From Phytoseiulus persimilis (lineage: Eukaryota; Arthropoda; Arachnida; Mesostigmata; Phytoseiidae): a DNA stretch of 64,000 nucleotides. The stretch covers positions 3,038,001-3,102,000 of the forward strand of contig CM075101.1 of assembly GCA_037576195.1 (NCBI GenBank). The letters run 5' to 3'. Positions 42,169 to 52,825 of this stretch are shown here, one piece after another (the stretch's first letter is position 1; each line of letters opens with the position of its first letter). The notes below the pieces were generated by a model. That model made no database searches, had not been told where the DNA came from, and saw only the letters and a program-made list of their open reading frames with translations. The position numbers were made by a program, and so were the translations under genes.

Positions 42169-43101
42169 CTAGATCTGAAGAGGATAAGTATGATCCTCCA
42201 GCGCGGTGATGGAGGACCTGGTGGAAGAAGTGGGATGGCACGCAGCGATCGCTGCCAACAATGCCTCGAAAGGTTCGAGTCCGTCCAAAGTTTGCCTCCA
42301 CATAAATTCCACTAAATAACTATCCAGCCTGGTGCGTGCTGTTCCACATTGCATCTTGTTCCTCCACTTAGCAGTCCTCCACATGCGCTCGACCGTCTGG
42401 GTGTGAACCCCGGTCACTGGGTCCACGAAATGGTACTTCTGGTTGACAGTCAGATGACTGTAGCCGTGTGCTTCCAGGGAAGCAGATTGATATCCGCTCC
42501 AACAATCGCTGTGAATGATGGAGCCAGGTTCGATGTGGTTCTGGATCGCCCGGAGCAGGGTCGGGGCTGTTCGATCGGGCACGGCTGTCACGAAACACCG
42601 TTTGCTCACGCGACAGATTCCACCGAATACCCATTGCTGGGGGAGAACCCGGCCCGCGTGATTCTTCCGTTTGGAGAAAAGGCTCTCATCGATTTCTACG
42701 ATGTGACCTGGGCCGCCGATCCTGCCTCGTTCTTGACGTCGAAGATGATGGAAGCAGAGCTCGCGCAAAGATGCGCTCCACTGATGGTGGGCATCGGCCT
42801 GCATTCCCAACTGTGTCGAGCACCAGTCCACAGATGTCATCTCATTCGCCCAGGCATGCAGGAAACGCACAATCTTCAAGAATGGCAAGCGGGTTCCCTC
42901 CAACCAACTGCCCACACGTAATCCCAGTTTTTTCCGACACACATCACACCACCAGGATGTACGATCACTGTAGCACTCTAAAGAAAGTTCGTGTTCCTCG
43001 CTGCATTTCGGCTTCCTCGCAAGAATGGCTTTTTCTTGGAGGAAAGCTATAGCAGCGGCTTCAGAATGAGGTAAATTGAAGATTGACATGTTGAGACGCA
43101 T
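42169..43101 (-). CDS. Merlin / ISXO2-like transposase
   Basis: 310 residues, uninterrupted. The N-terminal zinc-ribbon-like region has cysteines near 33, 43, 52 and 55 (WWCDVCRKKLGLRVGSW). The DDE catalytic residues are D in HIVEIDESLFSKRK (about 137), D in IIHSDCWSGYQ (about 198) and E in TQTVERMWRTAK (about 237), followed by a C-terminal FMWRQ motif. The length matches the family. Potentially active. The first Met (43101) is preceded by stops; an internal Met five codons later is possible. Confidence 0.92.
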   Translation of the reverse strand: MRLNMSIFNLPHSEAAAIAFLQEKAILARKPKCSEEHELSLECYSDRTSWWCDVCRKKLGLRVGSWLEGTRLPFLKIVRFLHAWANEMTSVDWCSTQLGMQADAHHQWSASLRELCFHHLRRQERGRIGGPGHIVEIDESLFSKRKNHAGRVLPQQWVFGGICRVSKRCFVTAVPDRTAPTLLRAIQNHIEPGSIIHSDCWSGYQSASLEAHGYSHLTVNQKYHFVDPVTGVHTQTVERMWRTAKWRNKMQCGTARTRLDSYLVEFMWRQTLDGLEPFEALLAAIAACHPTSSTRSSITALEDHTYPLQI

Positions 43102-43224
43102 ACGAGGAAACTCTCAGGAAGAAAAACAGCTTAAGTGCGTAGTAGTTATAGCATATTCCGGCTTATTTCAAACTTCAAATTGGCGGCAGCGGTGCAGTTC
43201 CGTCATAAACTGCTGCTGGTGCTG

Positions 43225-43430
43225 CTTGCTGTCAGTCTGCTCGCATCGCTTCGCTCGCTCGCCAGAAACCTAACCTAACCTCACCCGATCCCCCCACACT
43301 GCGATCAGGCCACTTGCTGTCAGTCTGCTCGCATCGCTCCGCTCGCTCGCCAGAAACCTAACCTCACCCAATCCCCCCGCATGACGATCAGGCCATTTGC
43401 TGTCAGTCTGTTTGCGCGCGCTCGCCAGTT
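43225..43430. repeat. tandem repeat of 84-88 bp in the Merlin element
   Basis: About 2.5 units starting CTTGCTGTCAGTCTGCTCGC near 43225, 43313 and 43396. Units contain AACCTAACC, once as AACCTAACCTAACC. The telomere-like motif is only two or three repeats and is part of the unit, so it is not a telomere. Confidence 0.7.
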
Positions 43431-43521
43431 CGAGCCCCTTGACTCGCTTTCCGCGACGCCAGCGGGCCGCTTTCGTCTGCTACGGCCAGCAGTAACTCGC
43501 TACAGTAGCGAGTCGGTTAGG

Positions 43522-43570
43522 TCTTGTCGGTTAGGCGGGTAGCGAGTCGCTACCCGCCTAACCGACAAGA
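43522..43570. repeat. 49-base near-perfect palindrome at the Merlin right end
   Basis: Two 24-base arms around one central base; arms begin TCTTGTCGGTTAGGCGGGTA. The right terminal inverted repeat is thus present twice in opposite orientation, and could form a stable hairpin at the transposon end. Confidence 0.85.
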
Positions 43571-43586
43571 ACCGACTGCTCTACAA

Positions 43587-45430
43587 GGGTCCGTATCACA
43601 GTCCCGGCGATCAGCCAATGAATGCATTCCTGCAGACGGAAACTGAGCGCGCTGAATCCGAATTTCGGAGGGTTCTGTGAGACATCCACTCTTTCGCCGA
43701 GTGTCGCCATGATGTTGTTATACCGGGAGTCAAGTGACGAGGACGAAATTCATCCGTGGGCCACAAATGGACATTGGATGCATCCGTCCCATGTTTCGGA
43801 GACTTTCTACACCGCTAAATCCCTTGGAGACCCGAATCCGACGGAATACTGAGAAACTTGGAAGTTTGGGCCCCGTTTCAGACACTCGATACGCCCCGCC
43901 TGCGAATTTGCTGCATCTCGGTTGCATTCGAGTGTGAAAGCCGTGACGTCGGGAGAAACGCGCGCCGACAGCTGCCTCATCCTTGTAGGCGAGGAATACA
44001 ACCGAGCTCCCCTCAATGAGAACCGGCCGCTCGCCGCTGGACTCTGAGTCTGGCCCACGCGGACTTTTTGTCGAATGGGATTCATGGAATATCTGGAGTA
44101 AAGAGTACAGGAGTCCTTTCGAACGTGAACATTCCGTCAGCGAGCGCCAAGACAACTCGAAGACCTGGATCGTTCCTTGGAGATTGTCCTCACTTGTTGG
44201 ACGCCGGAGTCGACCGTGTTGTGAACGGAACGCTGGGAACAGCATTTGTACTTCGAAAGTTGGCGAAGTCTAACAATTTCCATCGATTTCGCTCTATCCT
44301 GAATAGAATAGGAAGAGAAACATTTGTACTCGGACTTCGAGATTGTGGTAGCGTGACATGCTTGACGGAAACTGCAGGTAGAGAGTGATCTTCCTGTTTC
44401 ATGGCAGCTCGAATTATAACTCAGTCCGCCGGATGGAAATGATCTATATCGCGGTCACTGGAAGGCATTTCTATCAGGGGCAGAAGCTTTCTTTCTCCAT
44501 GCTCAGTTCGGATTTCAGATCATACGGAAAGAGAAGCCTCCAGAGCGCCTCGAATTTCTCTGCTCAGGACAGATGGCTGCAACCTACTGCTGAGATGGCT
44601 CAGCTAGGTGTAAGAACATCTTCTTCATCATTGCTCGAAATGAGTTCCTCGTGGCGCTTTCCTCTTGAGTGTTGCATTTTGACTTGATAGAGAATTAGAG
44701 ATTAGAGTAAAGATAAAGACAGTTGAAGACATAGAATCAGGACATGCAGAAGAGTGGACCCAGGCGGAACAAACGGACCGCGGAGGAAAGCATTGGATTC
44801 GAGTCTGTAGAGTGGAACTTCCTTTCTTGCCGCCTAGAGAATACCTCTCTGAGCTATCCGTTCACCAGGGCCTGGCAAGCGTCTTGCCTGCCGCCTAGGA
44901 ACTATATGTCTGAACTTTCGGCTAACTTAGGCCCAGCAAGCGCCTGGCTTGCCGCTCAGAAACTGCATATCCAGAATGGAGAAGAGGAAAAGCTCCGGAA
45001 AGCGAAGAAGCTCTAATGACCAGGAAGATCCCCAGAAAGACCAGGGATAGGACTGAAGAGTAGGGAAAATAAGCAATGAAGCTCAACTCATGAAATGTCG
45101 CAAGGGACTCACTAGAAACGCTGCTCTCGGAGATCGCACACAAGAGAAACTGTCTCAAAGCGCGCGTAAAGGAACCGTTAGCCACGGTGGCTGCCCTTCC
45201 CCTTCAAGTTAGCGTTGCACTTCGATCGGTGAATTCCCATCTACTCGCGGGAGAAGGCGACCGAATCTCATTGCGAAAAAGGCTGCGCTGATGCTCGGTG
45301 TAACGAGACATTTGTGTGTCTGTTAGCAAGTACTTCGACGGGCCCGTAGGCGCTTAGCCGAAGTACTCTGCCTGCCCCGAAGGTGCCTGGCCGGTCCGTA
45401 CTACAGAACCGTCGGAATTCATAGCTGGCG
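43587..45430. other. no gene recognised
   Basis: Left flank of MULE-B. A minus-strand frame at 43730-44245 (171 codons) shows no domain. Likely the non-coding 3' side of the MULE. Confidence 0.35.
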
Positions 45431-45580
45431 CGCTCTCTCTCCCTCTCAAAAGAATGCGTCCATCAGCCTTGCTCCGGGACTGTGATCGTCACCCCTCTAC
45501 AAGGGGCAGCGTCATTTCTCCGAAAGTAAACAGAGATGGCGGCTGCGCTTCAGAGGGAGAGAGAGAAAACGGGGTGGGGC
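45431..45580. repeat. MULE-TIR-like sequence
   Basis: CCGAAAGTAAACAG...GATGGCGGCT...GAGGGAGAG at about 45520-45570 resembles the MULE-C right TIR and the 55243-55510 MITE, and a facing CTCTCTCTCCCTCTC block lies near 45430-45450. It may be a small derivative of the same family. Confidence 0.4.
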
Positions 45581-45993
45581 TTGCTGTCCGCGACTTCTGA
45601 TATACGAAGTATTCTTAGTCGAAGATTCAATTCGATGTGAAGAAAGAAATGGGGGCCATGAAGCTCATGCACAAGACCATGGAACTCGCATTTCCCCAGC
45701 TTATTGGATTGTGTTTCCTTCCGAGATGTTCAAGGTCCTCACTGGGAAACTTACCCCAGTCATGTCAGGGAGTCAGTCTAATCCACGTGATGAGAACGAA
45801 AAAAACATAGTCTTAGTGATAGATTCCTGTGAGTTGGATCATGGCCACAGTTTTCCCGTGCGAAAGAATATAGTGAGAAACTCTCGTCGCCCCGTGACTC
45901 GGCGTCGCGCGTTAGAGACAGAGGATGGATCCTCTGCATGAACTCCTGAAAAAACTAGGTGAATGCTTAGGTGTGGATCTCTCAGGACTTGGT

Positions 45994-46009
45994 GGCCCTG
46001 AGAAGGACC
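45994..46009 (-). promoter_or_regulatory. histone-type 3' stem-loop after MULE-B Ulp1 gene
   Basis: On the minus strand: GGTCCT, loop TCTC, AGGGCC, a six-base stem with one G-T pair, preceded by CAAAAAAT and followed by ACCAAG. The ACCA after the stem is the canonical histone mRNA context, and a purine-rich GAGAGATCC lies about 12 bases further on, where a U7 snRNA target is expected. It is about 110 bases after the Ulp1 stop at 46120. Confidence 0.6.
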
Positions 46010-46119
46010 ATTTTTTGTTCTGCGAGCGAACAAAGTTGAGCGATAACTTGCTCATCCTCGCGAGATGGAGGATAGGCTTGCCATTGGGCTGCTACTTCAC
46101 AGGAACGCCGGACAGGAGC

Positions 46120-47070
46120 TCATTCGACTCGGTGCCGCAGAATCTCATCCATGATACGACGTCGGAAATATGGTACATCCTTTTGGCAGAAGTTGATTTC
46201 TGCATCTCGAGCACCATATTCTGCGTACTTGAGAGCGAAGATTCCGCAATCAGATCCATTTTGCTGCTGTGGGAGGTCCTGGACGTTCCTGAGATGCCAT
46301 CCTCGGAAATTCAATTGACTTTCGGTCTTGTCCGCCATCTCTTGGTGCAGGAAGTCGCGCAGCGTTCTGAGGCAAGCGTCGTTTTGGCCGCCCAACGAAT
46401 CCATATACTTTATCTCCCTGGACCGCAGGTCGATCATGGCCATGCACCAGTGGCTGTTTTTTACATGCACAGGAAAAAAGAGGATATCGTACGCAGAGAT
46501 ATCCGGCCGCTTCCAGCGACGAACAGCATCAGGATGCGATTCGATGATTGCGAGGAAGTACGTGTCAAAAGCGTAGACCTTCGGCCATTGTGGATTATTT
46601 TGACTGCGTTTCACGATCAGAGCCAAGTAGGCATTGACGATGATATCATTGAGCCAATTGTCACCACTCAGAGTTTCCAGATCACGGTACCTCACTTCAA
46701 ATCCTGAGATGTTTACGAGAACAGAATCTGCTGGTTTATTCACAGCCTCTTGGACTACCGTTGTCGTTCCATCTTGAGATACGAGGACTTCGTCGATTTG
46801 AGGAGCTTGCAAGCCGCGAAGAGGGGCGAGCGGGGCGCGCTCGATGGAATTGGAAATGTCGCCGTCGTGAAGGGATCGACTGTAGGCGTGGTCTCTGAGA
46901 TTCGGTAGATTAGGCAAGTAATCATGGTCTGCCTCGATCCAATGACTCCACTCCACGATTTGAGTCGGAGGCGTGCTTCGATCGTTGTGGAACAGTCCGT
47001 GACGCACCCCAGCTTGAATATTGGAAAACCGGTCAGTCAGAGTCAAAAAGACAGCGGAAGTTGCATACAT
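46120..47070 (-). CDS. MULE-B Ulp1-like (C48) cysteine protease
   Basis: 316 residues, intact frame; in the complete gene it is probably the C-terminal part of a longer MULE product. The Ulp1 core begins near residue 132 (LSGDNWLNDIIVNAY). It has catalytic His in KNSHWCMAMID (about 210), Asp in IKYMDSLGG (about 225) and the Gln/Cys loop QQQNGSDCGIF (about 278), so the full triad is present. Ulp1-family enzymes cleave SUMO-like modifiers; MULEs that capture them are known in other eukaryotes. The neighbouring transposase exons are decayed while this exon is not. The N-terminal 100 residues have no known domain. Confidence 0.75.
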   Translation of the reverse strand: MYATSAVFLTLTDRFSNIQAGVRHGLFHNDRSTPPTQIVEWSHWIEADHDYLPNLPNLRDHAYSRSLHDGDISNSIERAPLAPLRGLQAPQIDEVLVSQDGTTTVVQEAVNKPADSVLVNISGFEVRYRDLETLSGDNWLNDIIVNAYLALIVKRSQNNPQWPKVYAFDTYFLAIIESHPDAVRRWKRPDISAYDILFFPVHVKNSHWCMAMIDLRSREIKYMDSLGGQNDACLRTLRDFLHQEMADKTESQLNFRGWHLRNVQDLPQQQNGSDCGIFALKYAEYGARDAEINFCQKDVPYFRRRIMDEILRHRVE

Positions 47071-47073
47071 TCA

Positions 47074-49710
47074 TCAAAGATTGGTATCCGACGACACACC
47101 TCCACCTGCTCGGTACTTCACTCGTTCCACGAACATCTTGGGTGAGATGAGTCCCGCGTCAAGGCGATCCCACGAGAGTTCTATCATGCGGCGGTTCTCC
47201 AGGGTCGATTTACTCGGAATCGATCGAATGGGCAGATTTCCATACTCATCTCGTGCCTCTTGGTCAATCACCACGTCTTGAGCGATCTTGCAGAATAAGG
47301 CTGGAACAAATGCTCCTGTCTCATTCTGGTCTTCGTGAATGGGCGATAGTGAGAGGATTTCAATGTTCATCCTGCGAACATGGGGTCAGGGACGAGTGCT
47401 CACACATCGGGCGCCAAATCTCTCCGTGAAATTCAAGGAAGCGATTCAGGAATGAGTTGGACGATTCAACACCATTGTTGGTGCGGGTCTCAACTCTGTA
47501 TAGGGAAAGGTTCGAGGGGCCAACTTTGTTGAGCCATTCGTTACGAAAACATTCCAAAAACGGCGTGAACTGGAACGAATGGACGTCGATAAATGTTTGG
47601 AATCTGATTCTGGAGGTGAGGCCGAGGAGTTCGTTCAACGAGTCGAGGTTCATTCGTGGATCAGAAGACATCAGGGAGGAACTGACTTCAGAACTGGCAG
47701 CCATGGCTTCCTGTGCACACTCTAGGAACGTTGGGACTATATCCTCGACAGGGAGCAATGGAAGTGCCGTAAAAGCGAGAAACCTCTTCAGGATTGATCC
47801 AGGGCACCGGATTTCACCAGCGAGGCCGACTGCGGGATCTCTAGCGTGCTTCACCAGACACTGAGCGTAATGAAACAAACAACCGTGGATTCGCACGCCA
47901 GGTAATTCGGACCGCACCGCTGCTCGCATGGCTCCATCCCAATCACCCATGTAAGCTTCCGGACGGAAATCAGGGGCTTCGCGCTTCAACAGTGGGAAAA
48001 TCTCAGCATACGCCGCTGAATCACTCCACTTCATGAATACGCAGGCGATCATGATCACCTGAGCGAGGAGAACAGAATCAATCATTCAGCGAGGCTAGAT
48101 GATACAATATGAGGGATTTCACTAGTTCGAACACGGTTCAATATTTATTTCACCAAGGCTTGAATTCTGCTTACGTGGCCCTCAAGGTTCGCGTGTACAG
48201 TGAACAGTTGTTTTCCGAAGTTGCGAGGTACAACACCGTAGGTGGCATCTGCTTGGTAAATCCGTGCCTTTTGGAGCAGATTCAACTGTCGACGGCTAAT
48301 GGAAGCTCAACAGGCGATTGCCGTCCGCCGTTGTAGTGTATCCTGGAATATCCATTTTGGTGATCGCTTCGTGGAGTTCTCCCGGATTCTTGACCTTCTG
48401 TGGCCGCACCGCCGCGACATGCTTCTGTGCCGTCCGGATGTGTTTAACGGGAATCACCAGCTTCGCAGCCGCCATCGGCAACCTCGGGATGAATAAATAT
48501 CGTTAGCCGATAGCGACAAGGTTTGTCCTGTGCGAAAAAGTTCAGGGAAACTGCTATGCAACGACATGTCAAGAAACATCGCCAAGATGAGAGGAGTGTT
48601 ACCCGCGCCTCCCGTCCAGAATGGCCATCGTCGTGGATGTGTCCGGGCTGTCTCTGAGCCGACTCAGCCACTCGCTTCTTCGCGCTCGTATCTGACGAGC
48701 TTGCCCCTTCATTTCGGGTTCGTGATTGTGGACGCCGACCACCTTTTGGATCTCGCCGTTGCGAGTTATCGTTGCTCTGACAGGGCAGAGGACGTTGCGA
48801 CTGGAATGGTAAACAATGCTCTGAAGATCGGGTTCGAGATTGGGGAGATTCTACCCCTGCTCGGGTTGGGGCTGAGATGTCGGTGGAGTGGGCGCACTTT
48901 GGAACTCTAGACTGTCCAGGAGCAGTAATGATTCGAGCTTGAACTTGTGAAGTTCTCAGGTGGAATTCGCTGAAGAGTTGAAGCTATTCTCCCCAATCGT
49001 ATTTGATTCATTCAGGTATCCACGAGAATTTCCGGTCACGTCAACTGGCTAGCGCGTTCTCTAATGCTTGAGTTGCTCGATAATTGAATCAGGATCGGCT
49101 GGGAACGATTCACGGGGAGAATCTAGGTCCCTGATATCGAATGATGACCCCATGTCCCTGTATTCCCTCTGCCTAGTTTCCTCGACGGTGCACTGCTGAG
49201 TTGCTGCAGATTAGTATATCTATGGGAAAGTCATACGAACAGAGCCTGTGATCTTTTGATGCCAGCTTCCTGAGCTCAGAAATCTATGGAACCGCGGAAG
49301 CTCGGTGCTGCCCCTTGTAAGATACAGAGAAGTCTCTCAGCTCGATCGCAAGCGAACATGTCTGAACGGGCCCTTGAATCTCTCCGGTTGACAGAGGGAA
49401 ATCCTGAGCATACTTCACGCCCTCTGAAGGATGCAGTTGATGATCTGAGCATATAATCAACTCACGTTCGATACTTGACGCATGTCAAGTACAGCCTGTT
49501 ACCGTCTGACGATGCTCTGTCGCGGTGAAAGAAAAACTCTGAAGTTTTCACCTCCGGCTCGTAACCGTTCCGGTAGCACCCTTCCAAATCGCACCACAGT
49601 TTCTTCCCATACTGGGCACCCTCAACCAACACTAAAAAATCTCCTGAGCGATCCATCGTCGGACAAACGCCAGAATTCAAATGAACGAAAGAACGTCTTG
49701 TTAGAGACAT
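47074..49710 (-). pseudogene. MULE-B transposase exons
   Basis: Minus strand. 49710-49462 is the first half of the FLYWCH-like domain (KLWCDLEGCY...YLTCVKYR). About 48812-48660 is its second half (CPVRATITRNGE...VHNHEPE). 48481-48296 is a linker ending LLSFH, then sequence is lost. About 48265-48140 is the first catalytic D (YQADATYGVVPR), ending at a GTAAGC donor. 48085-47360 is the core (AYMGDWDGAMRAA, IHGCLFHYAQCL, RVETRTNNGVESSN). 47370-47074 is the conserved C-terminal region (SPKMFVERVKYRAGG), leading into the Ulp1 exon. The loss after LLSFH and a frame change make it inactive. Confidence 0.8.
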
Positions 49711-50170
49711 ATCGAAACTGAGTATTCCAACGGTTTCAGATGCTTCGATGACGACGATGTTCGTGGGAAGCAGTCTACGTTAAGGCGGATGACTTTCGTG
49801 TATCTTGAAGGGCGGTAGCCTCTTCCCGAGACTCCGACCTCATATCTTCCGAAATAAGGTTTCAGATCAACGATTCGATTCCCCGCGTGGAAAATTTCCA
49901 GGGATCCCCCCCTGGAAGGAAAGCTGGATACGCGGACCTCTTCGAGGCATCCCATCTTGTAATTCCCCAGGAAACTCGAATTTTTTCTTCAAAGAAATCG
50001 GCGAATTTGATCAGCGACCTCGTAACCGAATCTCCATGTCTCGTCTGTCAGCTTTGCAGGAGCGTACTGAGCGTGGAAACTATCTGAATCCTCCCTTTTC
50101 CCTCATCTTGCCTCACGCTGCGGTTCGTATTGCGCGGGTCGAATTCAGTCCCTGACTCCGCCCCTCATAG
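49711..50170. other. no gene recognised
   Basis: Right flank of MULE-B up to the MULE-C terminal repeat. Probably promoter side and right end of MULE-B, but no inverted partner was found. Confidence 0.35.
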
Positions 50171-50266
50171 GCCCTCTCCCTCGAATCCGTCTGAATCCGT
50201 CATCCGACGTAGACCCGTAGGGTATAGGCGATAGGGTACGATTCAAAATGGCGGTTCGCCGACAGT

Positions 50267-52825
50267 TCGGAGGGTGTCCAGACGGCCAGGAAGCGCGAAA
50301 TTTGAAGTATCGAAGGTTCTTAAGCTGCTGGTTTGTAGCTTTGGATCATGGAAATAATGAATTAACGAAAACTATGTTGATGACGCCGCTTAATTTCAAT
50401 CATCATTCTGTCAACTAGAGACATGTATCCTACCCCTTGAAGGACTTGGGATGGGAGCAAAGTTTATTGGAGTCGGGAAATGAGTTTTCGCATTCCAGCA
50501 TCGCGGAATGATGGACAGATCTCGCCAGCCACGGAGCTATCCTCTCGTTCAACGAGCGCGGGTTCAGAGGAGGAGTCTCTGCATTCTCCGCTCCCGTCGG
50601 GATCAATGAATTTTTCAGCTGATAGCATAGATTCGGGCCGTTCGGCATCAGCTTTCCACCTTCCCCAAAACCATTAAATGTGGCTTCAGCATGTGCTGGC
50701 TCGGTGGTAGGCTCGAGAAACCTCGGATAGAAGGGTGCGACACATCTTCTCGAGGCTAAGAGCAGAGAAGAAAGGTTGATTCTAATGTTCCAGGCGGCAG
50801 TCGGGAAGAACACAATTCCACAAATATCTGTAGATTAGAATATCGTCAAGCTCTTCGAACCGCTGTCGATGAGATAAATGATGCATGAACAGATTGCGGG
50901 GGGCCCAGAGCAGAGTTCTGCCTGGAGTTGAGCTCGGAAACATGATGTAGGCGCTGCCGACCTCGTTACGCATGTCTGAGACAGCTGGAACGCCAGTGAA
51001 TGAACATAACGATTCCAGAATAACGGATCGGAAGATCGCGGACACTTCGCGCATCCTAAGTTTTCCAGTGTTTAAAGTCTCACACGTCTTAGAAATAGGT
51101 TATAGGAAATCGTTTGAAGATCTCCAAACGGGGCTCCAGGTGGAGTTGAACATCGAAAGATGACAAAATACCCACGCGCCTTGTACACGCCACTGACAAA
51201 CACGTCATTCTGGAATGCGAGGGAGCGGAACACCGCCAGCTGCAATTCACGTTGCGAGTCGGACTTCCCTCGATTGAACACCAAAGAACCTGTGAGGGAC
51301 GTAGAAAATCCTGGGACAATGGAGGAACAACCGGAGTGAATTGTGAATGCAGACAAATTCACTCCTGGAATGGAACTGATCACCCCTCCGGAAGCAGCCC
51401 ATTTGCAACCCTGTCGGATAGTGCCGGCTCTGATGGATGTGGCCGCTCGTGAGAAATGTGAGTGCACGACGTGTCTTGTCGCGTAGTGGGGCTCGTGCAG
51501 AATGTACTCAGAATGTCAGTTTGGTTGTGCTGGCTATTGCGGATGGTCGCAGTGCCTCGGTGTTCTGGCCGTCGTTATGGTTGCCTTTTGCTTCGGAATC
51601 GATTGCATAAGTGAAGTCTCTCGACCGGTGAGTGAAAAGAACCTCAGAGAACCACGGAAACGCGCGAACGTTGCCCAGTACCAGAAACGAGATTTGCTGC
51701 GACATCGACAGCGACCAGCATCCTTGGGAAGCCGTCGCGAAATGACCCGTCATGATCGGACTTCCTTATCATTGTCGGAGACGGAGCTCGGCACGACTGC
51801 AACGGGGATGAAATTTTTTCAAGAGTCATCATCATGCTTCTAATTCATGAACCGCTCTTCCGTGGGCTAATCCCGGCGACAGCCGTACGTTCACCCTTTG
51901 AACTCGAAAGTCCCCAGAGAAAACTTGACCATAACTTCGATGAATTGCAGACGCTGATCGAAACGATCCACCCAGCTGGAAGAACTTAATCGAGCCAGCG
52001 ATTTGTTCGACTTCTGGAGATTCGTCAAGAGTCATCCGACCCTTGGTATTATGCGCTCCTGAATATGTCGCAAACATCCCGACAGATCCATGACGAGCTG
52101 AGTGAGGTCAGCATATCACAAGTGCAGCTTCTTGGCATCGAGGGGACTTTCTCTCCTCCTGCGAGTTTTGAACCTATCAGACTTCTCGAATGCGAGCCTC
52201 TGAGACATTCGGCTACCCGGGAGATCAGGATGAAATCTAAGAAGACGACACGACCCCTGCACCACGATTGCGTCTCCTCCAAAATCAGTTCTTAGTACCT
52301 CACGCGTATCAAGAACATGGCAGGGAGAGTCAGGAGAGAAAACAGTTCTATTTGTCTGAATATTTCCCTGTCGCGTGCTTTTCAGCTTGGCGCCACTGAT
52401 GAAGGCTCGCGAAGCCTCTGCTCAGGCATCATATTGTGGTCAGTTTACGTCATCCATGAACAGGGACTGGTTCCAAAACAAAATGATTTGGCCTGCTGTG
52501 ACATGACAGATGATGCGTGATCATGGTTCCCGAAGACGGTAACATCAGCTTGGAAGCGGCTCAGCGAGATCGGATGGTGGAGTCAGTGGAAATGACAGTC
52601 AGCCCCGGTCGCTCGATATGGATTCCGATCTGCTACCATTTGAGAGCTCGAAACCATCTTTAGGAAGATGAATGTTGCGCAAACATTCGATAGAGCACGC
52701 CTCGACGACCAGTTGAATGAGTAGTTCATCGCGACGGGGACTGAAACCATTGCGTCCCTCCGGTCGAGCCCTGTAAGCGCTTCCTGGCTTTTGCGCAGAA
52801 AGGTTTTCGAGCGGGCAGAGGAATA
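50267..52825. other. 5' region of MULE-C, mostly unrecognised
   Basis: About 2.5 kb before the transposase. Apart from the Cys-rich/membrane segment at 51180-51843 (separate entry) I see only short frames without domains. It is unusually long for a MULE 5' region and may contain an old insertion. Confidence 0.4.
51180..51843 (+). pseudogene. possible envelope-like remnant (Cys-rich plus membrane segment)
   Basis: A plus-strand frame at about 51200-51452 has spaced cysteines (ILECEG, TCEGRRKSW, NCECRQ). A following frame at 51502-51843 has CQFGCAGYCGWSQC, then a hydrophobic segment (LGVLAVVMVAFCFGI) and a basic tail. This order, Cys-rich outer part, membrane anchor, short tail, resembles the C-terminus of viral or retrotransposon glycoproteins. 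The frames are shifted and I cannot assign a family, so the call is tentative. Confidence 0.25.

Larger units (their letters stand above)
42048..43573. mobile_element. Merlin (IS1016-like) DNA transposon, complete
   Basis: 1526 bases with the 8-bp target duplication GACTGCTC (42040-42047, 43574-43581), which is also the uninterrupted copia-1 sequence. Terminal inverted repeats of about 24 bp begin GGTATTTTTCGG on the left and GGTTCTTGTCGG on the right. It holds one transposase on the minus strand. Target duplication length and transposase family agree for Merlin. Confidence 0.93.

Noticed and set aside
43260..43280. AACCTAACCTAACC, the complement of the arthropod telomere repeat TTAGG; also near 55340
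   Set aside because: Only two or three repeats each, inside a longer tandem unit or next to a MITE. Too short for a telomere or interstitial telomeric array.
43730..44245. 171-codon minus-strand frame
   Set aside because: No recognisable feature; lies in MULE flank sequence and overlaps other chance frames.
46120..47070. Ulp1 protease as a host SUMO-protease gene
   Set aside because: It is preceded in order by MULE transposase exons, and the same arrangement occurs in MULE-A, so it is transposon-borne.
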